DNA of 64,000 nt from Arenibacter antarcticus (GCF_041320605.1 NZ_CP166679.1:2046001-2110000), one strand, 5' to 3'. Shown: positions 18,668-27,789, counted from the stretch's first letter. Program-made: numbers and translations. The notes: a model not told the origin generated them from the letters alone.

Positions 18668-19705
18668 TTGAAAAAAAAAATTACGCTGAAACACATTGCG
18701 AGGGAATTGGGAGTTTCTATTTCTACGGTATCCAAAGCGTTGAAAAACAGTGTGGAAATTGGGGCGGATACCAAGGAAAAGATTCAGGTTTATGCCAAAT
18801 TGCACAACTATAAACCCAATAATATTGCCGTTAGTTTAAAGAATAAAAGAACTAAAAATATAGGCGTTATAATCCCCGATATTGTACACCACTTTTTTAC
18901 CACCGTTTTACGGGGGATAGAAAATTATGCAATTACTCAGGGATACAATGTTATTGTATGTCTATCGGATGAATCATTTGACAAGGAAGTCATCAATATG
19001 GAGCTGTTGGCAAATGGGAGTATCGATGGCTTTATTATGGCCCTTTCTGCTGGCACCCAATTAAAGGGAGATTACAATCACTTAAAAGAAGTTACGGAGC
19101 AGGGAATTCCCTTGGTGCTTTTTGATCGGGTAACTAATGAGATCAATTGTGATAAAGTGGTTATTAATGATCGGGAAGGAGCTTACCAGGCAGTGACAAA
19201 ATTTATAAAGGACGGAAGGACTAAAATTGCCATGATTACCACCGATGAACGTTTTAGTGTTAGTAGGGATCGTACTGCTGGCTATAAGCAGGCATTGTTG
19301 GATAATAATATGACTTATGACGAGCGACTTATCCTTAAATTTCCTACTATGGAAATAGATGAAAAAGCCATTGAGGACTTTTTTAATACCACCCAGGTAG
19401 ATGCCGTTCTTAGCGTAAATGAAATATTTGGGATAGCGAGTATGCGTTTTGTCCAAACCATTGGATTACGGATTCCGGAAGATATTTCCTTTATAGGATT
19501 TACTGATGGGATTTTATCCAAATACGCTAGTCCTGGACTTACTGCTGTTGCTCAGCATGGAGAACTGATGGGTGAAATTGCTGCGCAGATGCTTATCGAA
19601 AAAATAGAAATAGAGGTAGAGGTGGAGGAAGAAGAAATCTATGTCACCAGAATATTGGAGCCTACCCTCATAGAGCGTGGGTCTACCAGAAACCATAAAT
19701 CTTAA
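18668..19705 (+). CDS. LacI family transcriptional regulator
   Basis: A 345-residue DNA-binding repressor/activator. The N-terminal helix-turn-helix covers about residues 5-25 (ITLKHIARELGVSISTVSKA), followed by the hinge and a periplasmic-binding-protein-like sugar-sensing domain starting at NIGVIIPDIVHHFF. The start is TTG in the context GGTTTTG; no in-frame ATG precedes it and the family normally starts a few residues before this HTH. Near the C-terminus is an unusual acidic stretch EIEVEVEEEE. It sits between susC (divergent) and pgmB (6 nt downstream), so it likely controls one or both; the effector sugar is unknown. Confidence 0.92.
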   Translation: MKKKITLKHIARELGVSISTVSKALKNSVEIGADTKEKIQVYAKLHNYKPNNIAVSLKNKRTKNIGVIIPDIVHHFFTTVLRGIENYAITQGYNVIVCLSDESFDKEVINMELLANGSIDGFIMALSAGTQLKGDYNHLKEVTEQGIPLVLFDRVTNEINCDKVVINDREGAYQAVTKFIKDGRTKIAMITTDERFSVSRDRTAGYKQALLDNNMTYDERLILKFPTMEIDEKAIEDFFNTTQVDAVLSVNEIFGIASMRFVQTIGLRIPEDISFIGFTDGILSKYASPGLTAVAQHGELMGEIAAQMLIEKIEIEVEVEEEEIYVTRILEPTLIERGSTRNHKS

Positions 19706-19711
19706 GTGGGA

Positions 19712-20374
19712 ATGAAAAAAACCGGATTTATCTTCGATTTGGACGGGGTGATAGTCGATACCGCCAAATACCATTATTTGGCCTGGAGAAAATTGGCCAA
19801 TGAATTGGGATTTGAATTCACCGTAGCGCAAAATGAAATGTTTAAAGGAGTAAGTCGAAAAAAATGTCTGGAAATCCTGTTGAATATTGGTGGAATTACG
19901 GCAACAACGGAACAATTTGATCGATGGATGATAGAAAAGAATGAAGACTACCTTACTTATATTGAAAAGATGGATCGTTCGGAAATCTTGCCCGATGTGG
20001 ACAAAGTATTATCCTATCTAAAATCCAAAGGCATGCCTATTGCTTTGGGATCTGCTAGTAAAAATGCAATTCCCATATTGGAAAAAGTTGGACTTACAGA
20101 TTATTTTGATGTTGTGGTAGATGGAAACCACGTCACCAAGGCCAAACCAGATCCTGAAGTCTTTTTGATAGCTGCAAAAAAGCTAGGGGTTCCAACTCAA
20201 AATTGTGTGGTTTTTGAAGATGCAATTGCAGGAATAGAGGCAGCTAATAAAGCCCATATGGTAAGCATTGGAATAGGAGATGCCAAAACCTTATCGAGCG
20301 CTAAACACGTTTTTGGAAATTTTGAGGAAATGGATACCGCCTTTTTAGATATGCTTATCGGAGCGGTTAATTAG
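19712..20374 (+). CDS. pgmB: Beta-phosphoglucomutase (HAD superfamily)
   Basis: A HAD-family phosphatase/mutase of about 220 residues. It shows motif I FDLDGVIVDT with the two catalytic aspartates and the cap-domain helix after it. Motif II is at SASKNA, and the motif III/IV region is AKPDPEVFL and VVFEDAIAGIEAA. The family converts beta-glucose 1-phosphate to glucose 6-phosphate, normally after a maltose- or trehalose-type phosphorylase. I place the start at the ATG at 19712; a GTG at 19706 abuts the lacI stop and would add two residues. No phosphorylase (GH65) is present next to it, so the source of beta-glucose 1-phosphate is not explained here. Confidence 0.85.
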   Translation: MKKTGFIFDLDGVIVDTAKYHYLAWRKLANELGFEFTVAQNEMFKGVSRKKCLEILLNIGGITATTEQFDRWMIEKNEDYLTYIEKMDRSEILPDVDKVLSYLKSKGMPIALGSASKNAIPILEKVGLTDYFDVVVDGNHVTKAKPDPEVFLIAAKKLGVPTQNCVVFEDAIAGIEAANKAHMVSIGIGDAKTLSSAKHVFGNFEEMDTAFLDMLIGAVN

Positions 20375-20495
20375 GGGTGTTATTACCTTGTATCCATAGA
20401 CCGTCCATGTAGTCCGTTTATTTTAAAATAACCTGTACGGACCAGCGAAAGTTGTTTAAGTTCCTTCAGGTGAATTATCATTATAAAATTATTTT

Positions 20496-22325
20496 ATGGC
20501 CCAAACCAAGGATAACGAAAGAGATGCTACCCAAGATTCGCATGGGAGGAAAACGGTGGTATACCAGGTGTTTACCAGATTGTTCGGGAATACCAATACT
20601 ACCAATAAACCCTGGGGTACCATTGACGAAAATGGTGTGGGTAAAATGGCCGATTTCTCAAAAAAAGCATTGCAGGAAATTAGGGATTTGGGGGTTACCC
20701 ATATCTGGTATACGGGTATTCCCCATCATGCATTGATTGGCGATTATACGAGCTTCGGCATCTCTAATGACGATCCAGATATAGTGAAAGGAAGGGCAGG
20801 ATCGCCATATGCCGTAAAGGACTACTACAGTGTAAATCCGGATCTGGCCAAAAATCCCAACAAAAGAATGGCAGAGTTTAAGGCCTTGGTGAAAAGGAGT
20901 CATGCTGCAGGTTTAAAGGTGATTATAGATTTGGTGCCCAACCATGTCGCAAGAAAATACGAAGGCAAGAATAACCCAAAAGGAGTGTCGGACTTTGGGG
21001 CCAATGACACTAAAAATGTGGTCTACGATAAGAACAATAATTTTTATTACAATCCACTAGAGGTATTTAAAGTACCGGAATGGCGTCATGGATATCTGCC
21101 CTTGGGTGGGGAGAAATATGATATGGGCGTGGATAAATTTGTGGAAGCCCCCGCAAAATGGACCGGTAATGGGTCTAGCTTATCCCAGCCAGATTTTAAT
21201 GACTGGTACGAGACGGTAAAGATAAATTATGGTGTGCGTCCGGATGGTGCTAGGGATTTTGATTCCCTTCCAGAACATTTTGATCAAAAGGATTATTCCG
21301 AACATGTTGTTTTTTGGTCCGATAAGGAAGTGCCCGATTCTTGGATAAAATTCAGGGATATCGCTCTTTATTGGCTACAATTAGGGGTTGATGGATTTCG
21401 GTACGATATGGCCGAAATGGTTCCCGTGGAGTTTTGGAGCTTTTTAAATTCGACCATAAAAATGGAAAACCCCGACGCCTTTTTATTGGCAGAGGTATAT
21501 CAGCCAAGCCTATATCGAGATTATATTTTTAAGGGGAAAATGGATTACCTGTATGATAAGGTAGAGTTTTACGATGGCCTAATACCTATTATGCAAGGTC
21601 ACGGTTGGACAGACCATATCCCTTTAGTACAAGGGGGTTTGTTTGATATTGAGCACCATATGCTCCATTTTTTGGAGAACCATGATGAGGTGCGTATCCC
21701 TAGCTCAGAGTTTCTCGGTAATGCCGAACAGGCAAAACCCGGGATGGTAGTCTCGGCTACTATTAGCACTTCACCAACTATGATCTACTTTGGTCAGGAG
21801 GTTGGGGAGCCGGCCGCTGAAAATCCGGGATTTGGATCTCCGGGACGCACTTCCATTTTCGATTATATAGGGGTGCCTCATTTGCAACGCTGGGTAAACA
21901 ATAAGAAATTTGACGGTGGAAAATTATCTCCTCAGGAAAAAGACCTTAGAGGATTTTATAAAAGCCTGCTCAACTTTACCATTAACAGTAGTGCGTTAAT
22001 GGGAGCTTATAGAGATATTCATTTTTACAATAGGGACCATACGGAATATTATAATTATAGGGTATTGTCCTTTGTACGATGGTCGGAAAATGAAAAACTA
22101 ATAATTATCGCTAATTTTGATGCTCATGATGGCTTCGGATTTGAACTAAAGCTCCCCGAAGAAATAATTGAGGAATGGGGGCTGCAAAATGGGAGTTATA
22201 AACTGCAGGACCAATTGATACCGGCAACGGAGAAAACGTTGAAGGTCCACAATGGCATTGGGGAAGTGAGAATAGATTTACAACCTTTAGAATCCCTAAT
22301 TTTAAGTTTGAAAGGAATTAATTGA
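20496..22325 (+). CDS. GH13 alpha-amylase family enzyme, cytoplasmic
   Basis: A 609-residue (beta/alpha)8 glycosidase. The four conserved GH13 regions are visible: DLVPNH at residues 145-150, GFRYD with the nucleophile Asp304, LLAEV with the acid/base Glu333, and ENHD with the transition-state Asp397. The N-terminus (MAQTKDNERDATQ) has no signal peptide, so it acts in the cytoplasm on short imported or stored alpha-glucans, not as a secreted amylase. It follows pgmB by 121 nt; that gap contains an AT-rich palindrome flanked by GTCCG and CGGAC (20412-20442). Exact specificity (maltodextrin, trehalose or other) cannot be set from sequence. Confidence 0.88.
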   Translation: MAQTKDNERDATQDSHGRKTVVYQVFTRLFGNTNTTNKPWGTIDENGVGKMADFSKKALQEIRDLGVTHIWYTGIPHHALIGDYTSFGISNDDPDIVKGRAGSPYAVKDYYSVNPDLAKNPNKRMAEFKALVKRSHAAGLKVIIDLVPNHVARKYEGKNNPKGVSDFGANDTKNVVYDKNNNFYYNPLEVFKVPEWRHGYLPLGGEKYDMGVDKFVEAPAKWTGNGSSLSQPDFNDWYETVKINYGVRPDGARDFDSLPEHFDQKDYSEHVVFWSDKEVPDSWIKFRDIALYWLQLGVDGFRYDMAEMVPVEFWSFLNSTIKMENPDAFLLAEVYQPSLYRDYIFKGKMDYLYDKVEFYDGLIPIMQGHGWTDHIPLVQGGLFDIEHHMLHFLENHDEVRIPSSEFLGNAEQAKPGMVVSATISTSPTMIYFGQEVGEPAAENPGFGSPGRTSIFDYIGVPHLQRWVNNKKFDGGKLSPQEKDLRGFYKSLLNFTINSSALMGAYRDIHFYNRDHTEYYNYRVLSFVRWSENEKLIIIANFDAHDGFGFELKLPEEIIEEWGLQNGSYKLQDQLIPATEKTLKVHNGIGEVRIDLQPLESLILSLKGIN

Positions 22326-22334
22326 ACCGTATAT

Positions 22335-23087
22335 ATGAAATCGTTATCAAAATTTGGATTTTTCTTCGTCGTATTACTAATCTCAAGCTGTGTGAATATG
22401 AATAAACCTTTGGTCATAGGTCATAGGGGTGCCATGGGGCACGAGACCGAAAACACCTTGGCATCGGTTCAAAAAGCGTTGGATCTAGGGGTAGACATGA
22501 TCGAAATTGACGTCTTTAAAATTAGAAGTGGGGAAATTGTGGTGTTCCACGATGTGAGTTTGGAAAGGCTCACCGATGGAACCGGCAAAATAGAAGCCTA
22601 TAATTATGATGACCTTCAGAATTTGACTTTAGAAGGTGGGCATAAAATCCCCACCTTACAGGAGGTCATTAATTTAATGGATAAAAAGGCCCATTTAAAT
22701 ATAGAGCTGAAGGGGAGCAATACAGCCGATAGGGTGAATTTTATAATCAACTATTACGTAAGGGAAAAGGGTTGGCCTCTTGATAAATTTTTAATTTCGA
22801 GTTTTAAATGGGAAGAACTAAAAAGGATGAGAGCATTAAATCCGCAGATAAGAATTGCTATATTGACGGACAAAGACCCTTTACAAGCTATTGCCATAGG
22901 GGAGGAATTAAATGCCCTGGCGATCAATCCATATTATAAGACCCTTACCTTAGAGAATGTAGATAAAATTCAAAAAGAAGGCTTTAAAGTGTATCCTTAT
23001 ACTGTAAATGAAGTTGAGGACATAAAATCCATGAAACAAATGGGCGTAGATGGCATTATCACCAATTATCCCGAACGAATAGATTAA
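22335..23087 (+). CDS. Glycerophosphodiester phosphodiesterase lipoprotein
   Basis: A 250-residue GDPD-family enzyme with a lipoprotein signal ending LLISSC (Cys19), so it is probably anchored in the periplasm. It starts the catalytic domain with GHRGAMGHETENTLASV and has MIEIDVFKI, VVFHD and ELKG, which supply the catalytic histidines and the metal-binding Glu/Asp/Glu set. The reaction releases glycerol 3-phosphate and an alcohol from phospholipid head-group diesters. Its stop overlaps the start of the next gene (TAATG). With glpF and glpK just beyond, it points to scavenging of glycerol compounds. Confidence 0.9.
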   Translation: MKSLSKFGFFFVVLLISSCVNMNKPLVIGHRGAMGHETENTLASVQKALDLGVDMIEIDVFKIRSGEIVVFHDVSLERLTDGTGKIEAYNYDDLQNLTLEGGHKIPTLQEVINLMDKKAHLNIELKGSNTADRVNFIINYYVREKGWPLDKFLISSFKWEELKRMRALNPQIRIAILTDKDPLQAIAIGEELNALAINPYYKTLTLENVDKIQKEGFKVYPYTVNEVEDIKSMKQMGVDGIITNYPERID

Positions 23088-24382
23088 TGTACGACGTACT
23101 TATACTAGGAGGAGGGGCCGCTGGGTTTTATGCCGCTATCCATATTGCAGAATCGGATCCCGAACTTAAAGTGGCCATCATGGAGAGGGGCAAAGAGGTT
23201 TTGGGGAAAGTTAAGGTTTCCGGTGGCGGACGTTGTAATGTTACCCACGCTGAATTTGATCCCAAGGAACTTGTAAAGAATTATCCCCGTGGCGAAAAGG
23301 AATTGTTGGGTCCCTTTCATTCCTATTGTAGTGGGGATACCGTTGCTTTTTTTGAGGAAAGGGGTATTTCATTAAAGATAGAACCAGACGGGCGCATGTT
23401 TCCCACCAGCAATTCTTCCCAAACCATAATAGATTGTCTGGTAAACGAAACCGATAGATTGGGTGTTAAAGTATTTAGGAATAGTTCGGTAACCGGAATA
23501 ACCAAGGTGTTGGAGGATGATAGGGAAGATTCAGCGTATTGGAGCATACAAACCATACGAAATACCTACCGCACTAAAAAACTTTTGGTTAGCACGGGAA
23601 GCAACCCTAAAATCTGGGGTATGCTAGAGGCAATGGGTCATACTATAGTACCTCCGGTGCCATCCTTGTTTACCTTTAATATTAAAGACGATAGAATTTC
23701 CGGAATCCCGGGGGTGAGTACTAAGGCTAGAATAAATATCGTTCCTGGGCAGGCCCATATAGGAAGATTTAATGCCGCCCTAAAAAAATATGGGATACAG
23801 CTTTCCGATCTAGAGTCCGAAGGACCCCTTCTAATTACCCATTGGGGAATGAGCGGACCTGGGATCTTAAGGCTATCGGCATGGGGTGCTTTGTTTTTAA
23901 ACGAACTAAACTACAGATTTCCCATACGGGTAAATTGGCTGCCCGATTATCACGAAGGGGCAGTACTGGGTGAGCTTCAAAAAATAAAGGAAATAGAAGG
24001 AAAAAAAACAGTGCTGCGGACCAAATCTTTTGATCTTCCCAAAAGATTGTGGGTCAGTTTGGTAAAAGCCTCTGAAATCACAGAGACCGATAAATGGGCC
24101 GATATTTCCAAAACCCAGTTACAGAATTTAGCAATGCAACTGACGGACTCTCAATTTCAAGTGACTGGAAAAAGTACTTTTAAGGAAGAATTTGTTACCG
24201 CAGGTGGGATTGACCTTAAAGAAATTAATTTCAAAACCTATGAAAGCAAATTAGTTCCCAACCTGTATTTTGCAGGGGAAATCATCAATGTAGATGCTAT
24301 TACCGGGGGATTTAACTTTCAAAATGCCTGGACGGGCGCCTATATAGCCGCCCGAGGAATTGTAAGGAACGGGGAATCCTAG
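23087..24382 (+). CDS. BaiN/HI0933-like NAD(P)/FAD-dependent oxidoreductase
   Basis: A 431-residue flavoprotein. The FAD-binding Rossmann motif is at the start (LGGGAAGFYAAIHIAE), followed by the family mark KVKVSGGGRCNVTHAE near residues 41-56. The C-terminal part has TAGGIDLKEINFKT and LYFAGEIINVDAITGGFNFQ, as in the HI0933/BaiN (YhiN-type) group. The substrate of most members is unknown. The start codon overlaps the GDPD stop by one base. The end is convergent with glpF: both genes use the single CTAG at 24379-24382 for their stops. Confidence 0.9.
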   Translation: MYDVLILGGGAAGFYAAIHIAESDPELKVAIMERGKEVLGKVKVSGGGRCNVTHAEFDPKELVKNYPRGEKELLGPFHSYCSGDTVAFFEERGISLKIEPDGRMFPTSNSSQTIIDCLVNETDRLGVKVFRNSSVTGITKVLEDDREDSAYWSIQTIRNTYRTKKLLVSTGSNPKIWGMLEAMGHTIVPPVPSLFTFNIKDDRISGIPGVSTKARINIVPGQAHIGRFNAALKKYGIQLSDLESEGPLLITHWGMSGPGILRLSAWGALFLNELNYRFPIRVNWLPDYHEGAVLGELQKIKEIEGKKTVLRTKSFDLPKRLWVSLVKASEITETDKWADISKTQLQNLAMQLTDSQFQVTGKSTFKEEFVTAGGIDLKEINFKTYESKLVPNLYFAGEIINVDAITGGFNFQNAWTGAYIAARGIVRNGES

Positions 24383-25107
24383 TGTAACACCAACATCAAT
24401 AATCCTGCAAGTGTAGCACCTAGGATAGGACCTACTACCGGAATCCAAGAGTAGCCCCAATCGTTACCTGCCTTATTTTTTAAGGGAATAATTGCATGTA
24501 TTATCCTTGGTCCCAGATCTCTGGCCGGATTTATGGCATAACCTGTGGTCCCGCCAAGCGAAAGTCCTATGGACCATACTAGAAACGCTACGGGGAGGGC
24601 GCCCAAAGAACCCAGTCCTATAGCGGTCCCCGAATCTGTAATGGTGGCATCGGTAAAATAGAGCACTACAAATACCAGGGCAAAGGTGCCGACCACCTCG
24701 CTAAAGAAGTTGGATATGGGATTTCTGATTGCAGGTGCGGTACAAAACACCACCCTTTTTAGCTCTTTATTCTCAGTTGCATTAAAATGATCAATATATA
24801 CTAACCACACCATTAAGGCACCCAGCATGGCTCCAATAAATTGGGCCAATACATAGGAGGGCACCAAGGCCCAACTAAATTTGCCTGCTACTGCCAAGCC
24901 AATGCTTACCGCAGGGTTAAGGTGGGCGCCGCTATATGGGGCAGCTACTACTACTCCCACGAAAACTGCCAGGCCCCAAGCGGTGGTGATTACCATCCAC
25001 CCAAGGTCATTGGATTTTGTTTTTTCCAGGACAACATTGGCAACAACGCCGCCACCGAGGAGAATAAGAAAGAAGGTGCCGATTATTTCGGCAATAAATG
25101 GAGTCAT
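24379..25107 (-). CDS. glpF: MIP family glycerol channel / aquaglyceroporin
   Basis: A 242-residue inner-membrane channel with six hydrophobic helices and the two half-helix NPA motifs, GAHLNPAVSIG near residue 66 and GYAINPARDLGPR near residue 190. The Asp directly after the second NPA (NPARD) is typical of glycerol facilitators. It lies 19 nt behind glpK and is surely co-transcribed with it, so glycerol is the expected solute. It ends tail-to-tail with the flavoprotein gene, sharing the CTAG stop tetranucleotide. Confidence 0.93.
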   Translation of the reverse strand: MTPFIAEIIGTFFLILLGGGVVANVVLEKTKSNDLGWMVITTAWGLAVFVGVVVAAPYSGAHLNPAVSIGLAVAGKFSWALVPSYVLAQFIGAMLGALMVWLVYIDHFNATENKELKRVVFCTAPAIRNPISNFFSEVVGTFALVFVVLYFTDATITDSGTAIGLGSLGALPVAFLVWSIGLSLGGTTGYAINPARDLGPRIIHAIIPLKNKAGNDWGYSWIPVVGPILGATLAGLLMLVLH

Positions 25108-25126
25108 ATTTAGTAGGATTATTTAT

Positions 25127-26626
25127 TTAAGAATTTTGATCTGACCAATATTGCAAAGCCTTAACAGCCCTATACCAGCCTTTAATGTTGGCTTCAATTT
25201 CTTTTCGTTCGGTGCTGGGCGTAAAATTGGCATCGGTCTGCCATATTTCTTGGATTTCTTCTAGACTATCCCAAAAGCCCACTGCCAATCCCGCCAAATA
25301 TGCGGCCCCCATAACGGTGGTTTCTATCACTTTTGGACGTACAGTAGCTGTATTTAGGACATCGGACTGAAATTGCATCAGCATATCATTTACGGTGGCC
25401 CCACCATCTACTCGAAGTTCCTTGATCTTTATATTGGAATCGGCCTCCATGGCCTTTAGTACATCCATAGTCTGAAAGGCGATGGACTCTATCGCCGCTC
25501 TGGCTATATGCGCATCGGTACTACCACGGGTAAGGCCAAAGATGGTGCCTTGGGCATGCTGGTCCCAGTATGGTGCTCCCAAACCTGCAAATGCGGGAAC
25601 AAAATAAACGCCTTCAGTACTTTTTACAGTAGCTGCCAAGGCTTCTATATCCGATGATTTCTTTATGATTTTTATACCATCCCTTAGCCATTGTACCACG
25701 GCACCGGCAATGAAAATACTTCCTTCCAGTGCATACTGCGTCTTTCCGTTAATTTTCCAAGCAATGGTGGTGAGGAGATTGTTTTCGGAAACAATAGGTT
25801 TTTCCCCTATGTTCATCAGCATAAAGCAACCCGTACCATAGGTGTTTTTTACCATTCCAGGTTTGGTGCACATTTGTCCGAATAAGGCTGCCTGCTGATC
25901 CCCTGCTATTCCTGCAATTGGAATTTTGGAAGCAAAAAAATTGGGATTGGTATGACCGTATACTTCACTGGATTCCTTTACCTGTGGCAGCATGGATTTT
26001 GGAATGGAGAACAGGTCCAAGAGTTCTTGGTCCCATTCCAAGGTGTTAATATTAAAGAGTAAGGTTCTGGATGCATTGGTGACATCGGTGATATGTAATT
26101 CCCCTTTGGTCATATTCCAAATGAGCCAAGAATCTATGGTTCCTAATAATAGGTCCCCTGCTTCGGCCTTTTCTCTTGCGCCTTCCACATTGTCTAATAT
26201 CCACTTTACCTTGGTACCCGAAAAATAGGAATCTATAACCAATCCTGTTTTTTCACGGATCAGTTGCGACTTTCCCTGTTTTTTTAACTGGTCGCAATAG
26301 TCGGAGGTCCGTTTATCTTGCCAAACGATGGCATTGTATACAGGCTGACCATTGTTTTTGTCCCAAACCACTACGGTTTCTCGTTGGTTGGTGATGCCTA
26401 TTGCGGCAATATCCGAACCGTAAATGCCTTTCTTGGAAGTGGCTTCCGCGGCCATTCCTGCTTGGGAGGACCATATTTCCAAGGGATCGTGCTCTACCCA
26501 CCCGGGTTTCGGAAAATATTGCGTAAATTCTTTTTGTGCAACCGAAACAATGTTGCCCTTCTTGTCGATAACAACCGCACGGGAACTGGTAGTACCCTGA
26601 TCTAAAGCCAAAATGTAATCTGCCAT
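25127..26626 (-). CDS. glpK: Glycerol kinase
   Basis: A 499-residue FGGY-family kinase that phosphorylates glycerol to glycerol 3-phosphate with ATP in the cytoplasm. It has the N-terminal [14 protein letters not shown] phosphate loop and [11 protein letters not shown] near residue 42. It also has [26 protein letters not shown] and the C-terminal [20 protein letters not shown] signature. The length is exactly usual. It is the first gene of the glpK-glpF pair; no glycerol-3-phosphate dehydrogenase gene is in the window. Confidence 0.97.
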   Translation of the reverse strand: MADYILALDQGTTSSRAVVIDKKGNIVSVAQKEFTQYFPKPGWVEHDPLEIWSSQAGMAAEATSKKGIYGSDIAAIGITNQRETVVVWDKNNGQPVYNAIVWQDKRTSDYCDQLKKQGKSQLIREKTGLVIDSYFSGTKVKWILDNVEGAREKAEAGDLLLGTIDSWLIWNMTKGELHITDVTNASRTLLFNINTLEWDQELLDLFSIPKSMLPQVKESSEVYGHTNPNFFASKIPIAGIAGDQQAALFGQMCTKPGMVKNTYGTGCFMLMNIGEKPIVSENNLLTTIAWKINGKTQYALEGSIFIAGAVVQWLRDGIKIIKKSSDIEALAATVKSTEGVYFVPAFAGLGAPYWDQHAQGTIFGLTRGSTDAHIARAAIESIAFQTMDVLKAMEADSNIKIKELRVDGGATVNDMLMQFQSDVLNTATVRPKVIETTVMGAAYLAGLAVGFWDSLEEIQEIWQTDANFTPSTERKEIEANIKGWYRAVKALQYWSDQNS

Positions 26627-26715
26627 TGGGGTTTTCTTATTTAAAATAGCGATTAAGATAGTGAAATAAGTGGATTTATTTTAAATGTCTTTACAATATT
26701 AGGAATGGGCATAGT

Positions 26716-26723
26716 CAAAAATA
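26716..26723 (-). promoter_or_regulatory. Candidate -7 box of glpK
   Basis: The minus strand reads TATTTTTG (TAnnTTTG), which would give a leader of about 83 nt before the glpK start. No clear -33 TTG at the usual distance, so the support is modest. Confidence 0.35.
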
Positions 26724-26822
26724 CTATTGAGATATTCAGGTAATAGCTGTTTTCTTAATTGAAAAGGGTGGGATTGCCATTGGGAATGTACCTTTATGGC
26801 TTTATTTATACAAGAGTAAATT

Positions 26823-26859
26823 TTTACTATTATAGTATTCCTGTGGTCATAATAGTAAA
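26823..26859. repeat. Inverted repeat with 11-bp arms
   Basis: TTTACTATTAT (26823-26833) and ATAATAGTAAA (26849-26859) are exact reverse complements with a 15-nt loop. It lies about 200 bp upstream of glpK and has no T-run, so it could be a protein-binding site or a structured transcript end. The role is unknown. Confidence 0.5.
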
Positions 26860-27086
26860 GGTGGATGTTCCGTTTTTATCTTGATTATTTTTGGCCTATC
26901 TCCAACTAAATATTTGTTGAAAGTATATAGGTTCTTGTTTTCGGACATGCCCAATTGATTGCGAATACCATAAATCTCACTTCTAATTAGGTTATACTTC
27001 ACACTAATTTTAATAACTACTAACTGATCTTTGCGTTAGCTATTGTAGCGGTATCCTTTTTTGGATTTTATCATTTTTAGCGATGT

Positions 27087-27113
27087 CCTACAAGGTTTCC
27101 GAAACCTTGTAGG
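27087..27113. repeat. REP-like palindrome
   Basis: CCTACAAGGTTTC (27087-27099) and GAAACCTTGTAGG (27101-27113) are exact reverse complements with a single base between, followed by TTTTGCT on the plus strand. I recall near-identical CCTACAAGGTTT...AAACCTTGTAGG palindromes repeated between genes of other flavobacteria, so this is probably a dispersed palindromic repeat, here 37 bp before the GATATAGC element. Confidence 0.6.
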
Positions 27114-27149
27114 TTTTGCTGGTATTATCTAAAAGCAAACAAAAAAGTG

Positions 27150-27210
27150 CAAGGGAAGCGCCAAAAAAGATATAGCGGAAAGAGCGACCCGATAGGGGAA
27201 CGCCCAACAT
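27150..27210 (+). repeat. Dispersed intergenic structured element, copy B
   Basis: It contains GATATAGC (27169-27176), then GCGACCC-GATA-GGGG (about 27184-27198) and AACGCCCAA. The order and much of the sequence match copy A at 3112-3189 while the hairpin loop and arm length differ, which argues for a conserved structure. It sits antisense behind the tspO gene. Confidence 0.55.
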
Positions 27211-27238
27211 AAAATTAAGCGTCAAACTGCAGTCTGGT

Positions 27239-27712
27239 TCAGTTTAACTCCCAAATTTTAAAGTTGAGAACAATGGCAAAACAGACCCAAAGTAGATAAG
27301 GGATTAGGAGATAAGCTGCGATTTTATCTACCACTCTAAACCATTTTATGGTGAAGATCAACAATACTAATAAGGTAAGGATAATCAGTAACGCTCCAAA
27401 GGTGTTTTTGAAACCGAAAAAAACAATACTCCATAAGGCATTAAACAACAATTGTATCCCAAAATGGTATAGGGCCGTTTTCACCCAAATATGATAAAAC
27501 CCTTTCGCCCATACCCTTCCTGCGGCAATGCCTATTAAAATATAAAGAAGGGTCCACACCGGAGCGAAAATCCAACTAGGGGGATTAAACCAGGGTTTGT
27601 TTAGCTGTAAATACCAATCGTTTACCGAGCTTTGCGTTGCAAAACTAGATAAGAATCCAACCAAGAGGCAGATCGCTACCGAGATTCCGATATAGGTATA
27701 TTGTTTTTTCAA
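27239..27712 (-). CDS. tspO: TspO/MBR family tryptophan-rich membrane protein
   Basis: A 157-residue, five-helix membrane protein. The hallmark WYLQLNKPWFNPPSWIFAPV near residues 33-52 is followed by WTLLYILIGIAAGRVW, and LLFNALWSIVFFG lies near residues 89-101. Family members bind tetrapyrroles and cholesterol-like ligands and have been tied to porphyrin breakdown and stress signalling; the bacterial role is not settled. It is single, divergent from the mevalonate decarboxylase gene, with no operon partner. Confidence 0.92.
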   Translation of the reverse strand: MKKQYTYIGISVAICLLVGFLSSFATQSSVNDWYLQLNKPWFNPPSWIFAPVWTLLYILIGIAAGRVWAKGFYHIWVKTALYHFGIQLLFNALWSIVFFGFKNTFGALLIILTLLVLLIFTIKWFRVVDKIAAYLLIPYLLWVCFAIVLNFKIWELN

Positions 27713-27781
27713 AAGGTGGTGGTTATTCCTCTAAATTAGGAATTTATTTTAACAGCAACTAGGGCAAAACGCCTTAAAAAC

Positions 27782-27789
27782 TATCTTTG
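27782..27789 (+). promoter_or_regulatory. -7 box of the mevalonate decarboxylase gene
   Basis: The sequence TATCTTTG is an exact TAnnTTTG match. Transcription would begin near 27795, which is past the GTG at 27789. The open frame therefore cannot start at that GTG, and the ATG pair at 27807/27810 is the likely start. Confidence 0.6.

Larger units (their letters stand above)
26627..27238. other. Long intergenic region upstream of glpK
   Basis: I see no gene in this 612-bp stretch. From left to right it holds a possible glpK promoter, an 11-bp-arm hairpin (26823-26859), about 200 bp of AT-rich sequence without features, a near-perfect palindrome (27087-27113), and copy B of the GATATAGC element (27150-27210), which ends some 30 bp before the tspO stop. 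Confidence 0.6.
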
